From Cochliopodium minus (lineage: Eukaryota; Discosea; Himatismenida; Cochliopodiidae): a stretch of 11,044 nt of DNA. The notes under the pieces were generated by a model, which saw only the letters and a list, made by a program, of their open reading frames with translations, searched no databases and was not told the origin of the DNA. Below, piece after piece: positions 1-7,521 of this stretch (the stretch's first letter is position 1; each line of letters opens with the position of its first letter). Where the stretch lies: NCBI GenBank assembly GCA_024220525.1, contig JAMYWO010000276.1, positions 40,719-51,762 on the forward strand. The letters run 5' to 3'. The position numbers and the translations under genes were made by a program.

Positions 1-48
1 AAAAATAAAAACAAAAAGAAGAATAAGAAATGAGAAACAAAAATTTAC

Positions 49-3000
49 CGTAACATCCTAATAATGCGTTCTTGTGGTTTTCTAACGTGTTATATCTTAG
101 TTCTACTTCGACAAGCAAATACAAATTCTGGCTCCAAAATGAAGGATGGTATCCAATTTCTATGAGGTGTTCTCTAATAAGCTGATTCTTTTCTAACTTG
201 GAAATATATTCGTCAACAAAATTCATTCTATATTTTAGTTTATCTTCGTGCTATTGAAAAAATAAATTAAAATTAAACAAACTAAAAATAAATTCAACAA
301 AAATGAAATAAGAAAAAATGAAAGAGAAATAGAAATATATTACAGATTCTAACTCCTTTGGTACCTCCACTTCCAAAAACTCTTTAAAACATTTCTGTAC
401 TTCATTTGAAGAAGCCATCTTCTTTTGACAAGTCTGTTCTATCTTGCTAATTCTCTTCCCAATGGAAAGCAAAACAGGCATGATTGACTCTATTTCAGCT
501 GGGAATTTTTCTTGGAGCTCTTTATTGACAGATTCGATGCTTTTATCTTCCAACTTGTTTAAAGTGTCTCTAAACAAAATTTTAAAGAAGGAAACTCGAT
601 TTATTCTATTCAAAATTTTCTTAGAAACTGTTGTGGTAAATTTTTTGTTGTTGAGAGCAGATTCGATTTCTAAGATGCAGCTTGATACTAGTGATTCAAC
701 AATTTTGGCATCGATTTTGTCATCTTTTTCCATATCTATCAATTCAACAATATTCGCAATCAGATTATCTCTTTCTGTTTCACTTATTTTTCTTGTACTA
801 AAAAGAAAAAATGAATTAGTAATAAATCTATTGTCAAAAATGAAAAAAAAAAATTTTTACTTATTACAGAAAAGGAAATTCCTCAAGTTGTAAAAGTTTT
901 CTATTTTTGGGAATTAAAGAAAATTTTAAAAGAAATAATTTGAATATTACCTGAAATGAACTTCCCAACAGTTATATCTGAAATCTTTTTGATGTCATCT
1001 CTTTTTCCATTGGAAATTGTTTCGGAGAAAAATTTGTTAAAACAACTAGTTGGAATCTTCCCTTCCCCCTCTCCTCCAAAATTCTTGACACAAAACTCGT
1101 AGGAATAAACCAAATTGAACAAGAGCATGTACTCTTTGTTCATCACATAATTAGAAGAAAGAGAATTGAAATCTATTAATAATTGGCTTAGTTCAGTTGT
1201 TTCATCATAAAAAGAAATAAAAGAAGCAATAGTTTGTATCAATCCTACAACCTTGTTCCCTTTTTCATAGCTTTCATTTACAATATCAATCATCTCCTTG
1301 AAAATTTTGGAAAAAGATTCAGAAAAAGTTATGTATTCTTCGCTTTCGCAAGTTAAAGGATCTGCCAAATTGAATCTTTTTCCAATGAACCCGGTGATTG
1401 CTTTGGTTACATTGGGGAGAGTAAACATGAAGATTTGAATTCTATTGAAATTTTGTTCAGTCTAATTATTAAAAAAAAAAAATAATAAAATAAAAATAAA
1501 AAATAAAAAAAAATTTTACCAAGACCAAACCAAGTCTCAAGAAAGATTTTAATATGGAGGTATTGAATTCGCTTTTAAACTTCCAGTTAATAAATTCAGT
1601 TAAAAATTTGGGAACAGTAGAATCATAAAAAGACTGGATTGCTTCACCTGTGACTGTTCTCAATACGAAATGTTCGGAGTATTCAAAGTAATTTGTTACC
1701 AAAATTGGATCCAGATTAATTTTGTTATCACTAAAATTTTAAAGTAAAAAATAATCAATAATCAAAAAGTAAAATAATCTTTTACACCAATTTTTCGTAT
1801 CCATTCATTGGATGGACTGTAAAAGCAAAATCTTTTTGTGATACAAAGCTGATTAATGTAAGGTAATGCAAAGAAGAAAGAAATGACTGAACAACAAACT
1901 CAGGAACCAAAGATTTATTCACATCCTTTTTCAATATCCTAACAAGAGGAACAAATATATATTCATATATTTTCTTGTCAATAAAAGAATACAATTCTGT
2001 ATTTTTCATGTCCAAAAAGCTAGAGATGAGCTTCATGTATCTCGTGGAGATCAAAATAACCTGAGAAGGAGTGAGAAAATCAAAAGAACTCTGAATCTCG
2101 TTTTGAAACTGTTCATACAACTCACTCGTAGATTTGAGTTTGCCAATAATGTCGGAATTGGAAATACTTTCAAAGTAGGTGGACTCATCAGAAAATTGAA
2201 TCACAAAATTTTTAGCTATTCTTAGTGTTGAGCACAAAAAATTATTCTTTATTTCATTATCTTCACATTTCTCCACTAATGATGAAAACTTAAAACAATA
2301 GGATGCAATATCCTCTACCTCTTCGAGGTTAGATGAGTCGGTTATTTCTGCTGAGAAGAAAAGATCAGATAAATGAGATATTATCTTGTGGTTTAGAATA
2401 TACGTCTTTTGTCCTAAGAAATGTTGGAGTAAATCATAAAATTTCTGTTGGTTTTTTATTTCGGAAATTTTCCCAAGAAGAGCTAATTTGTCTTGACTCG
2501 TTATGGAAATCTTGGTAATGAGTTCTGTAAACTGAGATTTTTCCGATAATATAACAAGATTCTTTTCATATTCTAAACATGTAAAAGGTAAATTTAAAAA
2601 TACTTTTAAAAAGAAAAATTAAGTGTTATCTTACTTTGTATAGCTTCTAATAAAGGTAATATTGATAGTTGTACTTTATCTGTCAAATTTATATTGGAAG
2701 GATCTACCAAAGTTTTTATAATTGGAAGAGTTTTCTTGTAATAGATTGATCTTGAGTATGAAAAGAGAGGGACATCTTGAATCATATACAATTTGTTCAG
2801 CATCTTTGTGCATTTCATGATTGTATCACTAGAATAGGATTGTATTATCTTTGATAGCAATCCTATTATTTTTGCTAATAATCCTGGTGAGGATAATATA
2901 TTCGATCTCATATTTGGCGAGATTAATTCTTTTGTAGTTATTATCCCTTCTTGTTTAGATATTGATTCTTTATCATAAAAAATTGAATCTATCCCTGTTT

Positions 3001-3250
3001 TAAATTTTTTTTTTAATGTTGAAAATTATTTTAGAAATTTCGAAATGTATTCTATTTATGAGCTTATATTTGATATATCATTCCAATAGGTCAAATTATT
3101 CAATTTACCAGTCCCCAATATAGCTAAACTATTTTTTGTCAAAAATGATACTGTTCCAAATGAATTATCATCCGAAAATTGGGTACTATTCTTCAAATAA
3201 TAGATTGATTGAGTAAAATCAAGCCATGTGATTTCTTTTTGTAGCAACAT
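49..3250 (-). CDS. Large multi-exon helical-repeat-like protein, function unrecognised, 3' end outside the window
   Basis: I join eight minus-strand exons: 3250-3109, 2994-2635, 2572-1786, 1730-1520, 1461-951, 900-861, 797-344 and 250-49. Every junction keeps phase and uses GT..AG (introns 50-114 nt). The last exon ends at a GTAAAT donor at 48-47, so the gene continues past the left edge. The start is the ATG at 3250-3248, beginning MLLQKEITWLDF. About 902 codons are visible, rich in Leu, Ile, Lys, Ser and Phe, and they read as successive amphipathic helices without an obvious signal peptide, transmembrane segment or catalytic motif. An Armadillo/HEAT-type scaffold is my inference. The final exon (EHLIEIGYHPSFW, then YLLVEVEL and ALLGCYG) weakly recalls the point where HEAT repeats give way to FAT repeats in TRRAP/Tra1-like proteins, but the roughly 850 residues before it are far fewer than in that family. 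Exon structure is fairly sure; function is open. Confidence 0.7.
861..900 (-). other. 40-nt internal exon of the helical-repeat gene
   Basis: The exon before it ends at 951 with one leftover base, and the exon after it begins at 797 needing two. Only an insert of length 1 modulo 3 restores the frame. The segment 900-861 supplies this: it follows an acceptor ending AATAG, precedes a GTAAAAAT donor, and encodes ENFYNLRNFLFCNN together with the split codons. An alternative donor eight bases earlier (GTAATAAG) breaks the phase. It is too short to show as an open reading frame and would be missed by ORF-based annotation. Confidence 0.65.
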
Positions 3251-3597
3251 TTTAAACAAGATTTTTTTTTTTATTTATCAAATTAATCTCAAAAATAAAA
3301 CAAGATTCTCAGTCAAGACAATATCTATCCAATTCTTATTATTTGAACCATTTGAATAATAAATGGAGTCAAATAAAAACAATCAAAAATAAAAAAAAAA
3401 AAAAGGAGGATTTTATAAATTTTTTTCACATCTCATATCAAACTTTTGTGGAATATCATAACCTTAAAAATGTAAATCAAAAAAAGAATATCTCAAAATA
3501 TAATATTATATTCCAACAGAATTAATTTTTTTCTAATATTTTCTTATATTCTCATATTCTTCTTTAATAGCAAAATTATTAGTTGAAAAGAAGAAAG
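3251..3597. promoter_or_regulatory. Divergent AT-rich intergenic region
   Basis: This 347-bp stretch separates the minus-strand helical-repeat gene from the plus-strand PPR gene, so it should hold both promoters. It contains a long A-run around 3390-3404, T-runs next to both starts, and a TATA-like AT alternation (TATAATATTATATT) near 3498-3511. On the minus strand a short motif, AATCTTGTTT, occurs twice, once just before the ATG at 3250 and once about 50 bases upstream. A 60-codon open stretch at 3343-3525 has no ATG start and low-complexity content, so I do not call it a gene. No specific factor site can be supported. Confidence 0.35.
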
Positions 3598-5424
3598 ATG
3601 ATCAAAAATAAGTTTATAATCAATTCAACAAAAAAATATCTCATCAATAATCTAAATAACAAGTATAATATCTTACAAAATAAATCAATAACATCAACTA
3701 AACTGAATGGAAAGATAAATAAATTGTATGTACCATTGACATTCAGAAAAATAGGATATAATTTATATTCAACAACAAAAAAGGAAGAAATAGAGATAAT
3801 AGAAGCAGAAAACATAGAGGTGATAGAAGGAGAATTACCAGTACCAGATAATCCATTGGAATTGATGAGAAACACAAGACCAGAAAACAATCCAAAAGAT
3901 GTGGCAGTGAAATCACCAAGAACAAGAAAAGATAAGATAGGACAAAGGATATTGAGAGCATCGTTAGCAGATTATAATAACGAATGGGATCCAGAAAGTG
4001 CAGAGAAAGCAATACAAGAATCGATAGTAAAGAATGATGTGCAACCAGATCCTAAATCATGGGCTTATCTTTTGCAAGCATGTGCCAGAAAGGGAGATTT
4101 GAAGAGATTGGACAAGGTATTGGGAGATATGAAGCAGACCAATGTTAAGGGCCATCCCATGATGATGAATTATCTCATCCTCACCTTTGGAGAAAGAGGA
4201 CAGATAGATTTGGTGGAGAAATATGTCGATCAATTCACCAAGGGATACTTTAATTTGGAGCTCAATGGATACTCCTATAGAAATTTGATATTTGCATATA
4301 AGGTAGTTGGGAATGCAGAGAAAGCAGAAAATCTGTTGATAGAGATGATGAGAAAAAACTTTTTGCCTGAAGTGGAAACTTTTTGCGATTTGTTCGATGT
4401 CTTTGAGAAATCAGGCAATTATCAAAGGGCCTTTGATTATTTCCAGCACATGATCGACATTGAATATAGACTCGCCCAAGGAATTTATTTCAAGCTTATG
4501 GAGATTGCTGTGAGGGCCAAGGATGAGCAAAGAGTGCTCTTTCTCTTCAAACACATTGAGAAACATCGTATCGGTGTCAATATCGGCTATCCTAACGTTC
4601 CTGCTTACATCTATTCTCTCATCATTGAATTGTATGCAAGCTTGGGAAATTTGGAGAAGGCAGAAGAATGGTATAACAGAATGAGAAAGGTAAAAAAAAA
4701 AAAAGATTTCATTTGATCCCATGATATATAGAACTTTATGAATCAAAAATCCAAAAATGATTTCTTTATAATCACTTAATTTGTCATCATTATCTTCATA
4801 TAACACCCATATTCCATTAAATCAAACAATTATCATTACAAGAAAATGAAATAAAACATTAAAAAAAAAAACCAATATCATGTGATTTAAATACAATGTA
4901 TATCACATCTCATCCATAACAATCAAACATCAAAAAAAAAAAAAAAAAAGAGAATTCAGTAGACATGTCCAAATATTACAACTTTGTTAGCTGATATAAT
5001 ATTTTTACTAACAAAATTTAAACTGTTGTAATATTTTTGGACATCCCTAAGAATTCAGATTAACTATTTTGAGAGTTACTTTCTTTTTGAGATTTCCTTT
5101 TATCAATTTTTTTTTTTTTTACGAAAGGCTAAAAAGAGACCTATTGTCAGAACCTACAAATCCCTCCTCAAAGCCCTTCTCACTGCTGGTCAACACAGCG
5201 AAGTGTTCGAACTTTTTAAATTCTCCGTATATAAAGGTCAAGTAGACAAAGAGATGTTGGATATGGTTGTGGAACAGTGCAAGGACCCTGAACAGGTCAA
5301 GCTTTGCCAAGATTTGGTTTCTGGCTTGAAGGGTTGGCATCAATTCGGAGATATTCCTTTGGAGATGGAGAAACCTCCTCGTGAGTTTGGTTTTGTTCCT
5401 CGTACTAAACAAGGTGTCAGATAA
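3598..5424 (+). CDS. Pentatricopeptide repeat (PPR) protein, probably organellar
   Basis: Two exons, 3598-4689 and 5128-5424, joined in phase 0 by a 438-nt GTAAAA..AAAG intron, give 462 residues. I start at the ATG at 3598; an in-frame TTG 15 bases upstream is not a plausible eukaryotic start. Residues 1 to about 60 are rich in Lys, Asn, Ile and Leu with few acidic residues, as in a mitochondrial presequence. An acidic stretch follows (63-80), then a basic linker. PPR-type helix pairs run from about 150 to 400: DPKSWAYLLQACARKGDLKR, a second at 186-220, NGYSYRNLIFAYKVVGNAEK at 223-242, VETFCDLFDVFEKSGNYQRA, and YIYSLIIELYASLGNLEKAE at 337-356 with its partner helices across the splice junction. 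PPR proteins bind RNA in mitochondria or plastids and act in its processing, stability or translation. No DYW, E or SMR tail is seen, so editing or cleavage is unlikely. The RNA target is unknown. Confidence 0.9.
4951..5058. mobile_element. MITE-like inverted-repeat element inside the PPR intron
   Basis: A 90-bp segment (4960-5049) has terminal inverted repeats: the left end reads TAGACATGTCCAAA and the right end, reverse-complemented, reads TAGGGATGTCCAAA. Similarity continues inward through TATTACAAC and TTTGTTAG with small gaps, leaving a short AT-rich loop at about 4991-5007. Exact 9-bp direct repeats AGAATTCAG sit at 4951-4959 and 5050-5058 and look like a target-site duplication. There is no coding capacity, so it would be a non-autonomous element. 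Ends of the TAGGG type recall hAT elements, whereas 9-bp duplications are more usual for Mutator-like elements, so the superfamily is undecided. The host intron is three to eight times longer than most others here, which fits an insertion. Confidence 0.65.
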
Positions 5425-5638
5425 TCTTTTTCTCCTTCTTCATCTCTCCCCCTCCTTATTTTTTTTTTTAAATTTATATTAAAAAAAAAAAATTATTTAA
5501 ATTAAAAAAAACTCAAAATCATAAAGACTTGACGATAATAATTTTTAAACCAACATTACCAAAATTAAAAAAGAAAGTTTCTCCAATAATATAAAATAAA
5601 ATAAAAATAAAAATAAAATAATAAAATAAATAAAAAAA
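5425..5638. other. Intergenic region between the PPR and glycohydrolase genes
   Basis: This 214-bp stretch lies between two genes in the same direction. Just after the PPR stop is a C/T-rich tract (about 5427-5470), unusual here for its cytosines, ending in a T-run and then A-rich sequence that probably belongs to the PPR 3' UTR and polyadenylation region. From about 5590 to the next ATG it is almost pure A and T, with repeated AAATA units that likely form the promoter and leader of the next gene. No further gene is visible. Confidence 0.4.
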
Positions 5639-7469
5639 ATGAAGGAAGAGATATTTGAAGAGAAAGAGAATAAATCATCTGATTTACATAAAGAAGTGGA
5701 AGTATTATTGGAAATATTATCAAAGGATAAAGTATTGGACAGAGCTTTGGGTATAAAAACATCCCAAAATTAAAAAGGACAAAAAGAAATGTTATATATT
5801 TTGGAGATATTGTAATATGAACAATTTCTTTTTGTTGATTAGGTGCTGTATTTGGATGGTATAAAAAAATCAGTGAAAAATAAAAAAATTAAATGAAAAA
5901 TTAAATAAAATTAAAATTAAATTGAATTTATATAGTGCAATAGGAGGTAAAATAAATTAGATTCTCGATTTTATTTATCTTTAATTCTTTTATTTTTCTA
6001 ATTTAGATGCAAGTGGAGCACCTCTTGAAAAGCTTGGAAGATGTCCTAACAAAAGAGAAATATTTTCAGCACTAGAAATGAATGGAGGAGGAGGTATTAC
6101 TTTGTTTTAATTGCTCACATTTTTTACTTAAATTAAAATTCAATTTTTACAAGATCTCAAAACTGCCCCAGGACAAGGAACAGGTTTAAAAAAATTTTTT
6201 TAATAATTTTTTTAATATTCATTTTTATTTGATATTTAATTTTTATTTATTATTTTTTATGTTAATATTTTTTATTTTTTTTTTTTAAAAAAAGATGACA
6301 TTGAGATGACAATGTCCTTAATAAGAGGCTTGTTGGATTGCAAGGAAGAGTTTGATATAGAATCTATTTCAAAGTGGCATGCCAACTGGATAAATTCAAA
6401 ACCATTTGATTGTGGAATTACAATCGGTAATTCGATTGGTTGTTTTATCAAAGGAACAAACGTAAAAAAGGAAAAAAAAAATTAATTTTTTGAAATTTTT
6501 TGAAATTATTTAAAAATATTTATTAAAGAATAAAAGGTTCATGGAAGAAGGTATTTTAAATTTTTTAATCTGATTTTGATTTTATACAATTTTTTAACAT
6601 TGTTCATTTTTTATAAAGTAAAAAAAAATGGATACACGAAAATGATGAAGCAAGTAAAATTTATAAGAAATTAAAAAAATTAAAAAATTTAAATAAAAAT
6701 AATTTTAATTTTGTTAGGCTGCCAATTTTTTGATAGAAAACAAAACATCTAAATCAAACGGATCTTTGATGAGGTGCTCAGGAATAGCAATATACGCATA
6801 CAAGCTCACAGACGAAGAAATCCACAAAATAGTTTTGGAAGAATGTACTTTGAGTCACCCTAACAAGTCCGTGATTGATTGTGAAACGACTTATCTCATC
6901 TGCATGGCTAATCTCATCAAAACTGGTGATGTGAAGGGTTCTTTTGAGAGGGGAAAGAGTTGGGCGGAGAAAAATGCGGAGAAAGAAGTTGTGGATTGGA
7001 TTGATTGTTCTCTTACTGAGGAGTTTGTTCCTTTTCATCCTCAGGCTGGCTATGTCAAAATCGCTTTTATTTATTCTTTGAGAATTTTACTTTCTACAAA
7101 AACTTTTGAAGAGTCTCTTGGTTTCACTTTGTCGAATGGAGGAGACACTGACACTGTATTTTTTCTTTTCTTTTCTTCTTTTTAATTTTATATCTTTTTT
7201 ATTTGTAGAATGCTTGTATTATTTGTGGTCTTTTGGGTGCTTCTATTGGGTTTACTGGCTTGAATAAGAAATTAAGAGATTCAGTAATTCATTGTGATTA
7301 TGCACAAGGAAAAATTAGGTAAACAAACATTTTTTTTCTTTTTTTTTTTTTTCACATTATTTTCTTCTTTTTTAAATTGAAAAGAGATGATTGGTTACAT
7401 CCTAAACATTTTTTGGAGATAATACCTCAACTTATCAAACAAGCACCTGACGTTTTAATTAAAAACTGA
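5639..7469 (+). CDS. ADP-ribosylglycohydrolase (ARH/DraG family), 11 exons with microexons
   Basis: Exons: 5639-5750, 5843-5858, 5936-5946, 6007-6093, 6154-6183, 6295-6461, 6529-6550, 6619-6653, 6718-7155, 7209-7318 and 7385-7469. All joins keep phase and give 370 residues ending in TGA. The family hydrolyses ADP-ribose from modified proteins or small acceptors using two magnesium ions. Expected motifs are present in order: GAVFGCAIGDASGAPLE (38-54, with Glu54 at the position of the ARH3 catalytic Glu), GTDDIEMT (84-91, metal ligands Thr85, Asp86, Asp87), PFDCGIT, SNGSLMR and LSHPNK in the middle, and GGDTDTNA (301-308, metal ligands Asp303 and Asp305). Length matches single-domain members. 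An acidic, Lys-rich extension of about 33 residues precedes the domain; no targeting signal is evident, so it is probably cytosolic. Whether the substrate is ADP-ribosyl-arginine, -serine or another linkage cannot be told. Exon 7 uses the acceptor at 6528, because a nearer one at 6536 breaks the frame. Confidence 0.93.
5843..5946 (+). other. Two consecutive microexons (16 nt and 11 nt) of the glycohydrolase
   Basis: Exon 2 (5843-5858, 16 nt) completes Gly38 and encodes Ala-Val-Phe-Gly plus two bases of a Cys codon. Exon 3 (5936-5946, 11 nt) completes the Cys and encodes Ala-Ile-Gly plus the first base of Asp47. Exon 4 opens by finishing Asp47. Both are bordered by canonical sites (acceptors GATTAG and TATATAG; donors GTATAA and GTAAAA). 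Together they rebuild the Gly-x-x-x-Gly-x-x-x-Gly-Asp segment that every family member has, which strongly supports these tiny exons. Confidence 0.9.
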
Positions 7470-7521
7470 AACTAATAAAAAACTGTTTTTCAAAAAAAAA
7501 AAAACTTTTTTATATATTTTT
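7470..7521. terminator. Short convergent 3' intergenic region
   Basis: Only 52 bp separate the TGA of the plus-strand glycohydrolase (7467-7469) from the TAA of the minus-strand RhoGAP gene (7524-7522). A plus-strand AATAAA lies at 7474-7479, followed by an A-run and T-runs, so the polyadenylation signal starts within a few bases of the stop. No exact AATAAA is seen on the minus strand within this interval. The 3' UTRs must be extremely short or overlap. Confidence 0.45.

Noticed and set aside
444-893. 149-codon plus-strand open stretch
   Set aside because: It lies antisense to two phase-joined exons of the minus-strand gene, is Ser/Leu-rich without a domain, and spans an intron on the other strand.
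3343-3525. 60-codon open stretch upstream of the PPR gene
   Set aside because: It starts only at TTG, is Lys/Asn-rich low complexity from A-runs, and has no suitable link to the PPR exon, which has its own ATG and presequence-like start.
3579-4012. Two minus-strand hydrophobic open stretches over the PPR exon
   Set aside because: They are shadows produced by the A-rich sense strand, which reads as Phe/Leu/Ile on the other strand. The PPR frame is clearly the real one.
4411-4806. 131-codon minus-strand open stretch crossing the PPR exon and intron
   Set aside because: It crosses the exon/intron border of the supported gene with no change in character and has no recognisable domain.
4859-4930. 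Small hairpin-like repeat (ATCATGTGAT and ATCACATCTCAT) in the PPR intron, with CACATCTCAT also near 3427
   Set aside because: The matches are 7-10 bases in very AT-rich sequence and fall within chance expectation.
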